From contig CM034110.1 of the NCBI GenBank assembly GCA_019914945.1, positions 8,945,808 to 9,009,807 of the forward strand: 64,000 nucleotides of DNA, written 5' to 3'. Each line of letters starts with the position of its first letter. Position 1 is the stretch's first letter. This DNA comes from Typha latifolia (lineage: Eukaryota; Streptophyta; Magnoliopsida; Poales; Typhaceae). Shown here piece after piece: positions 13,669 to 24,532 of the stretch. A program made the position numbers and the translations under genes. Under the pieces are notes generated by a model. It did not search any database, had not been told where the DNA came from, and worked only from the letters and a program-made list of their open reading frames with translations.

Positions 13669-16600
13669 ATGGCAGAAGGAGCTGTTCTATCTACATTCAT
13701 GCAAGTTCTGTTTGATAGATTGTCCATTGCTGCTTCTGATGAGTTCAGATTGCTTCGCGGCATTGAAAAGGAGTTGCAGAACATGTCGACCACTCTATCT
13801 ACAATACAAGCTTTGGTTGAAGATGCAGAGGAGAAGCAATTGAAGGATAAAGTGGTGCGAACTTGGCTGGCAAACATTAAGGATGTTGCCTATGAAATGG
13901 ATGAGATACTGGATTCCTATGCCGCTGAAGCACTGCGATCAAAATTGGAAGGCCAATCTATAGGTCGCTGGAAGAAGGTAAAGAGCTATTTGCACTGTAT
14001 TTGCTTTCAAAATGGTTTATTTAACTACAGATTGGCACAAGAAATAAAGGCAATCAATGAGAAGTTAGATAAGCTTGTCAAAGACAGATATAATCTTGGT
14101 TTACAAATGTTTGGTGGGATGAACCGACTAGAAATCACAGAGCGACCAAAAACTAGTTCAGTGGTAGATGACTCAAGTATTATAGGAAGGGAAGAAGATA
14201 GAGAGAAGATTATAAACTTGCTATTGTCACCTAATAACTCTCTTCGTGCCTGCTTTTCTATTCTCCCTATAGTTGGCATGGGGGGGCTAGGGAAGACAAC
14301 TCTAGCTCAGCTTGTCTACAATGATGATAGAATAAAAGAACATTTCACATTAAGAATGTGGGTCTGTGTTTCCGAGGATTTTGATGAGACGAAGCTGACC
14401 AAAGAGACACTTGAATCTTCTGAAAGTGGCTTTACTTCTGCTACAACAAACATGAACTTGCTTCAAGAAAATCTCTGTAAGAAACTAAAAGGGAAGAGAT
14501 TTCTTCTAGTCTTAGATGATGTTTGGAATGAGGATCCTACCAAATGGTATAGCTATTACAAAGCTCTGATTGTTGGCGAAAGAGGAAGCAAAATTATAGT
14601 AACAACTCAGAATGAAAATGTTGGGAGGATCATGGGTGGCCTGTCTCCATACCATCTGGAGCAATTATCAGACAAAGACTGCTGGAATTTATTCAGGAAT
14701 TATGCATTTGTAAATGGCGACTCTAGTGTATATCCACATTTGGAAGAGATAGGGAAGGAGATTGTGAAGAAGTTGAAAGGATTACCGCTTGCAGTCAAGG
14801 CAATTGGGAGCCTACTATACTCGAAAGTGGATGTAGAAGACTGGATGAATATTTTGAAAAGTGAAATCTGGGAGTTACCTTCAGATAAGAACAATATCTT
14901 ACCAGCTCTAAGATTGAGCTATAAGCACTTACCCCCACATCTGAAGCAGTGTTTTGCATTTTGTTCTGTCTTTCACAAAGATTATGTTTTTGAAAAAGAT
15001 AAATTAGTACAGATCTGGATGGGACTTGGTTTTGTTCAGCCCCAAGGAAGAAGACGGGCAGAGGATGTAGGGAGCAGCTATTTTGATGATATGTTAAGTA
15101 GGTCATTCTTCCAATCTCATAGAGGCAAATATGTGATGCATGATGCTATCCATGATCTAGCAGTGTCTGTTTCTCAGGATGAGTGTCTTAGATTAGAGAA
15201 TCATGCAAGAAGCAGCACACCTAAAAGGATTAAGCATCTATCATTCTCATGCGACAATTCAAAGTCCACTTCATTTCAGGCATTCTATCACTTTGAGAGA
15301 ACAAGAACTCTTCTATTATTACGCGGATACAGAAGTAAGACTGGCCCTCTTACCAATGATCTATTCTTTAAGCTAAGATTTCTACGAGTATTGGAGCTGA
15401 ATCGCCGAGATATCACTGAGTTACCAGATTCTATAGGTAACTTGAAACAACTTCGCTATCTAAATATTTCAGGTACCGGAGTCAGAAAGTTGCCCTCACC
15501 TATCAGTAGCTTATATAATTTGCAAACACTAAAATTGAGGAATTGTGTATTACTAGATGAAATACCAAGAGGTGTGACCAAGCTTGTAAACCTAAGACAT
15601 CTTGAAGCAAGTACAAGATTGATCACTGACATAGACAGATTAGGGAACTTAACCTGCCTCCAAAATTTGGAGGAATTCGTTGTTCGCAAGGACAAGGGAT
15701 ACAAGATAACGGAGCTGAAGGAAATGATGGAGATTCGAGGACGTCTAAGCATTAGAAAGATTGAGGATGTAAATAGTAAGGAAGAGGCAAGCGAGGCTTT
15801 GTTAAGTGGAAAACATCACCTGTCTGTCCTTGAGCTTGTCTGGTCAGATGCAAAACATGTTAGTTTGGAAGAAGAACATCTAGCTGAGCAGGTGCTTGAA
15901 GCCCTTCAACCTAACACTCAACTGAAGGAGCTGGCGATCAAGGGCTTTGTAGGTACTATGTTTCCAAACTGGCTGAGTAGTCTCTCCTTTGTTCAAACCA
16001 TTCACCTATCTGATTGTGGAAGATGCAAACTTCTCCCATCTCTGGGACAGCTACCATTTCTCAAGTATCTGGATGTAGGAGGAATGCATGCAGTAGTTCG
16101 AATAGGCCAAGAGTTTTCAGGAAATGGACATGTTAAGGGGTTTCCATCACTAATTGAATTAGTAGTTGATGACATGTCTGATCTCAAAGAATGGGTCTCT
16201 GCGGAAGATGGTGAATTGTTTCCTCGCCTCACTGACCTTGAAGTCCTTCACTGTACGAAGCTAAGAGTGTTACCAGTTCTTCCTCCTACCCTTTCGAGGC
16301 TCAGGATAGCTGAAACAGGGATTAACATTCTTCCAGAAGTGCAGGTTTCAAACTCAGTGCCCTCATCATCATTGTCATCTTTGCAAATACATGAGTGCAC
16401 AAACCTCATATCCTTACAACAAGGACTACTGACGAACCAACTGGGGGCTCTCAAGGAACTGACAATCACAAGCTGTGAAGATCTTCTTTATCTGCCAGTG
16501 CAAGGCTTCAAAGCCCTTGTCTCACTTAAGAGCCTACACATATACAATTGCCCAAGGCTTGCACCATCGGGACAGGACAGAAACTTACTGCCGCCCTTGC

Positions 16601-17049
16601 TTGAAGACCTTTGCATCAGCTCGTGCTCCAAATTAATCAACCCCCTTCTGTCAGAGCTTAAAGACCTTCCTTCCCTCTCTCATCTAAGAATCACCGACTG
16701 CGATGATCTTTACTGCTTCCCTGATGAGGAGCTGTCAATTGCGCTTAGATTTCTTGAGATCTTCCGTTGCAGGAACCTTCGATACTTGCCTGCTGGTCTC
16801 AGGGAACTTCCCTCTCTTACGACTTTAATCATTGCCAATTGCCCTCTGATACCACACTTGCCAGAAAAGGGCCTCCCCAGAATGTTGCAGGAGTTGAATA
16901 TCAAAGATTGCCCGTTGTTAACAGAGAGCTGCCAAGAGAATAATGGAGAAGACTGGCCCAACATAGCTCATGTCCCCAACATTCAGATTGACGAAGAGGG
17001 CATCACGTCAGAGAGGAGAGTAAGGAGAAGACGTGACAGCATCACCTGA
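13669..17049 (+). CDS. CC-NB-ARC-LRR disease-resistance protein (RGA-like CNL), single exon
   Basis: Intracellular immune receptor family. The uninterrupted 1126-aa frame holds an Rx-type coiled coil (about 1-145; EDVID-like KDVAYEMDEILD 71-82) and NB-ARC (about 170-500). Visible motifs are P-loop GMGGLGKTT (203-211), RNBS-A MWVCVSEDFD, kinase-2 LLVLDDVW (279-286, with the Trp typical of CNLs), RNBS-B GSKIIVTTQNENVG, GLPLA (371-375), RNBS-D CFAFCSVF and MHD (490-492). About 20 irregular leucine-rich repeats follow from about 545 to 1095. The tail is short and basic (SERRVRRRRDS). Oddities: RNBS-B has Gln314 where TTR is usual, and the post-RNBS-D motif reads WMGLGF rather than WMAEGF. No frameshift or stop is present, so the gene looks functional. 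It is a lone copy in this window, not part of a visible cluster. The ligand or pathogen cannot be inferred. Confidence 0.97.
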   Translation: MAEGAVLSTFMQVLFDRLSIAASDEFRLLRGIEKELQNMSTTLSTIQALVEDAEEKQLKDKVVRTWLANIKDVAYEMDEILDSYAAEALRSKLEGQSIGRWKKVKSYLHCICFQNGLFNYRLAQEIKAINEKLDKLVKDRYNLGLQMFGGMNRLEITERPKTSSVVDDSSIIGREEDREKIINLLLSPNNSLRACFSILPIVGMGGLGKTTLAQLVYNDDRIKEHFTLRMWVCVSEDFDETKLTKETLESSESGFTSATTNMNLLQENLCKKLKGKRFLLVLDDVWNEDPTKWYSYYKALIVGERGSKIIVTTQNENVGRIMGGLSPYHLEQLSDKDCWNLFRNYAFVNGDSSVYPHLEEIGKEIVKKLKGLPLAVKAIGSLLYSKVDVEDWMNILKSEIWELPSDKNNILPALRLSYKHLPPHLKQCFAFCSVFHKDYVFEKDKLVQIWMGLGFVQPQGRRRAEDVGSSYFDDMLSRSFFQSHRGKYVMHDAIHDLAVSVSQDECLRLENHARSSTPKRIKHLSFSCDNSKSTSFQAFYHFERTRTLLLLRGYRSKTGPLTNDLFFKLRFLRVLELNRRDITELPDSIGNLKQLRYLNISGTGVRKLPSPISSLYNLQTLKLRNCVLLDEIPRGVTKLVNLRHLEASTRLITDIDRLGNLTCLQNLEEFVVRKDKGYKITELKEMMEIRGRLSIRKIEDVNSKEEASEALLSGKHHLSVLELVWSDAKHVSLEEEHLAEQVLEALQPNTQLKELAIKGFVGTMFPNWLSSLSFVQTIHLSDCGRCKLLPSLGQLPFLKYLDVGGMHAVVRIGQEFSGNGHVKGFPSLIELVVDDMSDLKEWVSAEDGELFPRLTDLEVLHCTKLRVLPVLPPTLSRLRIAETGINILPEVQVSNSVPSSSLSSLQIHECTNLISLQQGLLTNQLGALKELTITSCEDLLYLPVQGFKALVSLKSLHIYNCPRLAPSGQDRNLLPPLLEDLCISSCSKLINPLLSELKDLPSLSHLRITDCDDLYCFPDEELSIALRFLEIFRCRNLRYLPAGLRELPSLTTLIIANCPLIPHLPEKGLPRMLQELNIKDCPLLTESCQENNGEDWPNIAHVPNIQIDEEGITSERRVRRRRDSIT

Positions 17050-17052
17050 TAT

Positions 17053-18700
17053 AGTTGCCACTGTGAATGGTATGATACCAAGTTCCTTGCTGCTTCTGTT
17101 CTTTAAGGCTTTTATTTTCTGCTGAATGACATATATGATACCAATTACTTGTATCCAGTAGCCAAATATCTGTTTATACTGTAATTTTCATAAAATTCGT
17201 AATAAGTAATAACTAAGCTACTATTCCGACATAAAATCTCCCAACTCACCTCACCAAGGAATTGCAAACACTTCATTTTGTGAACAAAGATAAAACTTTT
17301 GAATGAACTAAGAATATGGAAGCCAGCTAGGACTAGATGACCATGTTAAACTCAAATATGGAGAGGTGTGGTTTAGTGCTTGTATGCCTGAAGAAAGTTC
17401 AAGGAATATCCAACGCACACTCACAGGGTGATGATAGATGTGATTAAATAGCCACATGGACAGAAGGCAAGCAATGCGAGTTTAAGCTACAAAAAAGTGA
17501 AGAAGAACGGAGAAAAATGATTTTATGACGTCTTTTGATCATTCAATTAATAAAGTCTTGCTGAAAGAAGTGTGAAGATAAACTACACTCGAGAGCAAAT
17601 CAAAGCATAGTGAAGCAAAATTCTTCCTATGAGTAGATACAATGGCACTCAAAGAGAGTTCTTTGTTAGAAATTAGGAGCTCCGATAACTCTCTAAACTA
17701 CAATCAAAATGGCATTTAATCTACTGTCATAAATGCCAAATATCTGCAATAGTAGACTTATATTTGACAGACATAAATAATCAGTTTCCCTTATATTTAT
17801 AGCATTAGCCCCCTTACTTATTTGTCCACAAAACACAAAATATCTTTGTACAAATGAATCAATAATTGCCTAAGTATAAATTATTGCTTCATAGCTTCAA
17901 ACAGTCAAAACATCGAACACGTTGCCTACGACTAACTAGAGTCTCGAATCCATGACCAATCTAAGTTGACGAAGACAAACACTAAGAGACACAGATAGAT
18001 TGCTCCTCACGCAAGTAAATTGTTGGGTTAGCTGAATTTATGAACTTGACTACCTGAGTGGAGATTTCCATCTGGCCACAGAACCTAGTACTTCCTTATA
18101 AATGCTCTATCTGCTCGCCGTCCAGAAACCCAACAAGATCTTGGCGTCTGGAAATGCCAAGGCCTTTGTGTCGTCGTCGATCGTTGTGGAGAGTAAGGAA
18201 AATTTCCAATAAAAATTTCTCTTGCGCGGAGAAATTTTCAATTCACTCCCTGACTATCAGCTATTTTCAATTCACACCCTGACTATCAGCTTATTCCGAT
18301 TCACACCGTCTGCCCAACATTTACAAATCCAACCCTGAATTTTTAAATATTGTTTAAAGACACCCTCCCTGCCATATGAGTATTTACCATTTAGTCCCTC
18401 TATTTTTAAGGTAAATTTGTATTTAGCACCCTGTTTTAATTACACCCTCCTATTTTAATATTTACAAATCAAGTTTTAAAATGTTTTATGACATGTGTAC
18501 AGAAAATACCTCTTAGATTTATTAAATAAAACTATTTAAATAAATACATATTTATTTATAGAAATAAAATTAATTAAGTTATTTTGTCAATCTGGTACCA
18601 AAAACTAGATACAAAAATCTCTCCATGCTTCCTTCCATCTCTTTCTTAAAAAGAAAAAAAAAAAACCAAGAAGAAGAAGAAGATATTTATATAAAAACAA
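17053..18700. other. Intergenic 3' of the NLR gene
   Basis: No gene supported. A GC-richer stretch at about 18060-18200 has short open frames (one reads MLYLLAVQKPNKILASG from 18099) with no recognised family. A small tandem repeat follows at 18234-18300. The right end is AT-rich and holds the 3' region of the MIZ1-like gene. Confidence 0.4.
18234..18300. repeat. Short minisatellite, two full and one partial ~29-bp units
   Basis: The unit TTTTCAATTCAC(T/A)CCCTGAC followed by TATCAGCT(T)A occurs twice in tandem with one or two changes. A third, degenerate copy begins TTCCGATTCACACC. Its origin is unknown and it lies in intergenic DNA. Confidence 0.65.
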
Positions 18701-19450
18701 TCAAATCCTAATGAAGAAGATACTAAGCTCCGGCCCATTATTCCCGTCCGGGTTCAACATGTAAAACGACTCCGAATCCTTGCTCCCGACAACCCTATCG
18801 AAGTGCGCTCTCATGTACGCCAAATCCCCCTCCGCCGGCTCCACGATGTCGCTCGGCAGCACCCCGGCGCCGACCGACACGGTGTGCAGCAGCTGCATCA
18901 CCGTCAAGTCGTCCTCCGTCGCCTCCCGCTTCACCGCGTACCCGATCTTCCTCCCGTTCATGTACGCCGTCCACAGCGGCTCGTCCAGCAGCCGCACCTT
19001 GTCGTTCGCTTTCTTCTCGCACTCCAGCGCTATCCGGAGATGCTCCGACCCCATCTCCTGCATGAACTTCCCCGTCTGGATCGCCAGCTCCAGGAGGAGC
19101 ACCGGGACGCTGCCGGGGTTCTCCTGGATCGCCAGGGTGATCCGCGCCTTCCGGTGGCCGAAGAGGGTCCCCGTGGTGCGCGACGCTCCGTGGACGTGCC
19201 CGTCGTGGGGCCGGCCGCCCCGGGGGAGCCCCGCGTGGAAGCTGCACGCCGGGGTGAGGATCGGGAAGGTCCGGAAGAGCGAACGGAGCGCGCGGAGCGC
19301 CTTGCTCGACTTCGCCGGCCTCTTCGTCTTCGACGGCTCCGTTAATGTTATCGGCGGTCGGGGCGTGCGTGGGGTGCGGGGCGATGCGGGAGGGAGCTCG
19401 GGGACGGCGGCGGCGCTCGGATTGCGCGGCGAGGGGGGAGGGAAGGACAT
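18701..19450 (-). CDS. MIZ1-like: MIZU-KUSSEI1-like (DUF617) protein
   Basis: An intronless 249-aa protein on the minus strand. The first ~85 residues are low complexity (Pro/Ser/Arg rich: PPASPRTPRTPRPP), then the DUF617 domain runs to the end. Hallmarks are GTLFGHRKARITLAIQENPG, VPVLLLELAIQTG, MGSEHLRIALECEK, LWTAYMNGRKIGYAVKREA and the C-terminal GPELSIFFIRI. The founding member, Arabidopsis MIZ1, is needed for root hydrotropism and associates with the ER membrane; the role of this paralogue is unknown. Length and one-exon structure are usual for the family. The gene is strongly GC-rich, so long antisense open frames arise across it that are not genes. A TATA-like CTATAAAT lies about 105 nt upstream. 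Confidence 0.95.
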   Translation of the reverse strand: MSFPPPSPRNPSAAAVPELPPASPRTPRTPRPPITLTEPSKTKRPAKSSKALRALRSLFRTFPILTPACSFHAGLPRGGRPHDGHVHGASRTTGTLFGHRKARITLAIQENPGSVPVLLLELAIQTGKFMQEMGSEHLRIALECEKKANDKVRLLDEPLWTAYMNGRKIGYAVKREATEDDLTVMQLLHTVSVGAGVLPSDIVEPAEGDLAYMRAHFDRVVGSKDSESFYMLNPDGNNGPELSIFFIRI

Positions 19451-19553
19451 GGAGAGGGACGTTGATGAGTTTGCGAGGGAAGAGGAGGGGAGTGGTGGTT
19501 GGTATTTGAAAAGGAGACCGTTATGGACTGCACGTATGAAAAAGCTTTTCTTA

Positions 19554-19561
19554 ATTTATAG
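19554..19561 (-). promoter_or_regulatory. Candidate TATA box of the MIZ1-like gene
   Basis: On the minus strand the sequence reads CTATAAAT about 105 nt upstream of the start codon at 19450, a plausible spacing for a leader of roughly 70 nt. Assigned from motif and position only. Confidence 0.45.
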
Positions 19562-21821
19562 TTATAAGACATGAGAGGATGTCATATATATTAGTGGAAG
19601 GGCACAACCAGATGCTATTTTATTAGAAATGTTATCATCCTTGATTGATTAATTTAGAATAATTGGTTGAATAATCCATTGATGTTATTATAATTGTTTT
19701 TTTTTTGTGAAGAAATATTGTCTACTAGCTTTTAATAATAGAAAAGTTATCCTGAATGATTCAGGGGAGTGCTTCCCTGGGAACAAAGAATTCTTCAAAT
19801 ATAATATATTAGTGTAATTTTATACAAAAACATTCGAGATAATTATATTTAGATTTACTTTGCAAAATTGGATCTCCTAATTAGTAGTTTGTGACACTTT
19901 GACTCCCTTATCTATTTAAATGATCGTTTAATATTTTTTTTCATTTATCTTGTTGAGGTGACAGACTTTTGCAATCACTTTGGATGAGTCACCACTCACC
20001 AATATAGATAAAGAGATACAAAAAAAAAATAGTTGCATAAGAGACCTTTAAATGCTTTATTTCTATTTCTATGTTTATTTATATCTTAAAATAAGAATAT
20101 AAAAATTATGTTTAATATAAATTGAAAGAAAAAAGAAAAAAAAGAAATCTTTCAGTCTTCTACGAAATTATGTTTTGATTTGATATAAAGTCGATTGACT
20201 GATCATAAATAATAAGAGTAAAATTGAGTTAATATAATATAAGATATAATTTTGATAAAAAAAAAATATTTGCATTAGAGAGTAAAATAAATTATATTTC
20301 AGAATAAAGAAGAAATTTATTCTTGAATCAAACTTATATATTCCCCATGGTTGCTACTTGCCGTAGGAAAAGATTTATATATTCCCCAAAGACAAATGAA
20401 GTCACGAGTCTTTGGATAGCATTGAATCAAGAAGGCAAATGCTTTCTTTCAAGTGTCACTCTTTGCCATCACATTAATGAAAACCAACGACTCTTGTAGC
20501 ATATTTTTTGTTCTCATCTCCCTAGACATTTTTCTGGTCCCTATCATCATCCTATCCTTCTCCAATAATTCATCTGCTCCAAGAATTTCAAACTAAGATT
20601 TTCTTTTTAATTCTCAGTTTGTCATATACTTCTGCTAGATCTTTGGGTTAGTTTTGACTCTCTTAATCATCTGATATCTCTCATTTTGTAGGACGTGTTA
20701 ATGAAAAATAGTTTGTAGCGTCCCTAAAATTAATTAGGTGGCAATCATGTGATATCTTTTTAACTGATTAGAGATTGTACATAGTTAGATAGTTAATATA
20801 CTATGAAAAATAAGTGAGAGGATCTATATAAAAACAGGCAATAGTTCAAAGGCATATATATAATTACTTCTATTAATATTAATTCTCTAGTGTCTATATC
20901 TAATTATCTTCCTAGCATATATATTTTTATTTATGTGAGATAAAAATGGTCGATAAATGTTTCTCAAAGCTTTAAGAAAGAATAGATTTCGGTATATTTG
21001 TTAACTTTAACAATAATTTGTTAGGCCTATTTCGTTTAATGATAATTTTAAATGAGTTAAGATATTTTAGTGGCAATTAGGATCTCTTGAAGTGTAGAGT
21101 GGCAATTATGTAAACAAAAACCCAATATATTATCCATTTCATTAGCAGATAAACTCTCATAATTATAAAAAATAAAAATAAAAATAAAAAAAAGACTGCC
21201 GACTTCCTTTCAGTGTTCCAGATCTCAACCTCTTTTGTTGGCTACTTAAATTTTTCTTTGTTGGTTGCTTATATTTATTAAGTCTCGAAGTTGGTTGCAA
21301 TTAAATTAATCTATAAACCAAGAACCGACAACCTCTCTCTCTATACTCCATAACTCCAAAGTCTCCTTAATTCCCCTAGATCTCATGCAACTTCTTCTTC
21401 CTAGATTCTCTGCCAAGTCTGGTAGGAAAAAGAGACACGTTTTGCCAAAATGTTCGTCGTTTTGGTTTTATTTGATTGGAAACTCTTTTCCAAAGTTAAC
21501 ATCCAACCAGCTATAAAATAATGGTTTTATTTAATATATATTTCTAATTTAAAGTTATATTTGATTTGAATCCGATTTGTATCCAGTTCTATGTTACATT
21601 AAATATAGATAAAGACTAAATCAATATAATAAAACTAGAATCGAAACATTTCGTATTTTAACCAAGCCTATGGTTCAATGTACTCGAGCTGCTTCAGCTA
21701 AAGATTCTTTTGTCAGAATAAACCCATAACATAGTATTGGGAACTATGGTTATAGTAATCAATGTTTAGCCTCAGAGTTGTGTCCATTATAGCTTCTTGT
21801 ATAACTTAATCCAAAGCTTTA
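19562..21821. other. Intergenic, very AT-rich
   Basis: No gene recognised. Poly-A/T tracts are frequent. At about 21075-21110 the motif GTGGCAATTATGTAAAC resembles the end of the intronic inverted-repeat element at 57866-58373 and may be a decayed relative. The right end is the promoter side of the F-box gene. Confidence 0.35.
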
Positions 21822-23890
21822 GTGGGAGACACCATGTCCTCATCCTTGATAGAAGCATCATCATTCCATTTTAAACCCCTTCCATTTATATCTTCCCTCT
21901 CCGACCCACTTGAGCTTGGTGAGTTCTTCTCATCAGCCATGTCTGAGGCTCCAATCTTGGATTTGCCTGAGCTGGCTTTGGAGTGCATTATTGAGAAGCT
22001 TTCTCCAGCTTGTTTGTGCAGCATGGCGTGTGTTTGTAGGTCTCTGAAGGGTAAGTGCACTGGTGATCATCCGTGGGAGAGGCACATGAAGGAGAAGTGG
22101 AGTGGGGTGATTGGCCCAGCAGCTAAGAAAGAGTGGGAGTTGCATTTGGCATCTCATGGCATTGTGGAAAGATTAAAACCCAAGAGTTGGATGGAGTCTC
22201 TCTTCTTTATCTGGCCTCTTTCTTTGCTCAACTCTAAGTTTGATGCTGCTAGTAAACCAGTGAATCCATTGCGCATTGATTCAATCATGTCTTGGTATTT
22301 GGCACTCGAATGTGGTGAATATTGGTTGCCTGCTCAGGTTTACAACCGTGAGGTATGTAATCTATAGCTTTTGGTTATATCTAATTAACTTTTTTTTGCA
22401 TACCAACATGTATAGTTTTTGGCTATTTGCGCAACAATATGCTTGTCTCTGCAACTAATTGTTATTGTTTCTAGCACTTTGTTCTTCACCATAACCAGTG
22501 TTCTTTTTTTTTTCCTTCTCCTTTTTTCCCCTGCAGAATGGACATTACGGCTTTTCGTTGTCATGTTATGATGCTCAGCTTAGATACGACAGGAAAACAG
22601 ACACCTTCACTGCGAGGTAAATGCATTGTGTGTTTATGCTAATGCGAATATGTTCTTGTTTTACAGTCAGTCCTATATTCTGCTGAAATTGATTCAGATT
22701 TCAGACCTACCTATAAGTAGATGCAATTCACTGGAATACATGCCTTAGATCAGAAGATTGAGTCAAACTTCTTATAACCGCGGATAGTACTAAAATTCTA
22801 GTTGATCAGATTGAATCGAACTTTTTATAGATACAAAGTGTTAAAAGTTGATCAGATTGCCTTTCATAGGTATCCACCACATGGGCAAAAGATTGTTAAG
22901 TTGGAGGAAGGAATACGCTGGGACAGGCTGCGAGCTTCGCCTGTCGATACTCCTGCACATGATCTTTATGTCTCTAATTGTTTACATGACTTGTGCCCAG
23001 GAGATCATTTTGAAATCCAGTGGAGGAAAAACAAAGAATTCCCGTATGGTATGTCGGTCGAGAAAACAACAACTGCATCCTTCGATTCGATTTATCCTTT
23101 TCTGAATCAAAGTACAATTCAGAAAACTCCCCCATGCTTACAAACTTACGATGTCGGTCATTGCACGATGTGCTAATTGTTTGAGTAGCTTCTCAATAAT
23201 TTGCCATTAAGCATGGCTTTCCACTGTTAGATTCTAAAACCTGGCAGTCTGGGTAAATTATCACCTGAATTATTTCTTTTTCAATGTCTGACAGGCTGGT
23301 GGTATGGAGTTGTGGGTCATTTGCATTCATGCGAAGAAAATGAACGTCGTTGTCGCTGCCACCAAGATGGTAGGAACATTAAAGGCCAAACCACACATAG
23401 GCTTGTATTTTTCTCATACTCCTTTTTCAAGGCAAAAATAGATCAACTGTAAGTCTATTATTACTCAAGAGACAAATAGGCTGAATGAATCCACTGTCAT
23501 GCCTTCTTGCATCATAGTCCAGTGAATTACAGTAGATCAATATAAGAGAATTCATATGATAATGTGTTCTAATTAATCCATCCATATAAGGATAAGGAAT
23601 TTATTCATTCAGAGCATTTACTGCTGTTCTTCTGATTAGATCAAGTTCATGTAGATTACTGATAAGCTTTCAGACTTATTCTTGAGCCTTCTCTACTGGC
23701 AGATACCATAATATTAGAGTTCAAGCAACATGCTCCTGGCTCAAGATGGAGGAAGGCGGCTATAAGTCGAAACAGTCATCGAGAAAAGGGGGATGAAACA
23801 GATGGATTTTACGGCGGAATCAGAAAACTCCAAAGCAAAGATGAAATTAATATGTGGAGAAAATTTTGGCCATCTGAAGTCCTGGAATAG
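21822..23890 (+). CDS. F-box protein, At2g26850-like group
   Basis: Likely substrate receptor of an SCF ubiquitin ligase. Five exons (21822-22352, 22537-22616, 22870-23048, 23295-23369, 23703-23890) give 350 aa with consistent phases. The F-box is near residues 45-85: [20 protein letters not shown] and [11 protein letters not shown]. Downstream motifs of this plant subfamily follow: [65 protein letters not shown], a Cys-rich [11 protein letters not shown], then [13 protein letters not shown] and GFYGGIRKL near the C terminus. The C-terminal half has no defined domain name that I can assign. The start could also be 21834 or 21939, since residues before the F-box are poorly conserved. The substrate is unknown. 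Confidence 0.91.
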
Positions 23891-24532
23891 ATAGATATAT
23901 TCTCATTTGTAAGAATTATTCTGCTTCATAATACGAATCCTTGTAGTTCTGTAATCAATATCTATGTTCATTATAAGTACTTTGTATATCAACCATTAAA
24001 AGATTAATGGCTGGGATTCTTGTAGTTAATTCATTGCAAATATTGTGCAAATTTTCAGTTTTGCAAGTCAGATGGCAAAGCTTGTTTATTTTGCAGGATT
24101 TAGATGATTGCGTCTAATCTGAATTCATTAAATCATCTTATTATTATTTTTTTAATCAAACACCTAAGTTGAATTCATATGATCACATATCAAATCTGCA
24201 AGATTTCGGATAAATAATGGAACTACTATAAAAAAAAAAAAAATTCTGAGATATGCATAATGATGATGGTCGTTTCTACAAATTTACCAGGAGAGGGGTA
24301 GATTATTATAATAAATATGTAAAAAAGAAAGGGGCTTCTCGCAATAAAGTGGAGTATAGGTGGTAATATGAAATAAAATCCCCAAAACAAGAGAAAATTA
24401 CATTTCACATCCTACATTTTCACAATTTTATAAACGAAGAAGAATTAGTACAGAAAACCAATAATAAAGTGTAAAACCTCTTCATCGTCGTCGCTAAATC
24501 GTAAGGTTTCTCGATTTGATTCTCCTTCGGAG
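23891..24532. other. Intergenic between F-box and UBAC2-like genes
   Basis: AT-rich; it contains the F-box 3' untranslated region at the left and the short leader of the UBAC2-like gene at the right. No other feature was recognised. Confidence 0.4.

Noticed and set aside
18780..19574. Long plus-strand open frames (up to 264 codons) over the MIZ1-like gene
   Set aside because: GC-rich antisense shadow of a conserved DUF617 gene; composition, not homology, explains the lack of stops.
23370..23452. Possible extra exon of the F-box gene after the donor at 23370
   Set aside because: It would disturb the conserved junction CHQD to TIILEF; skipping it gives the family sequence in frame.
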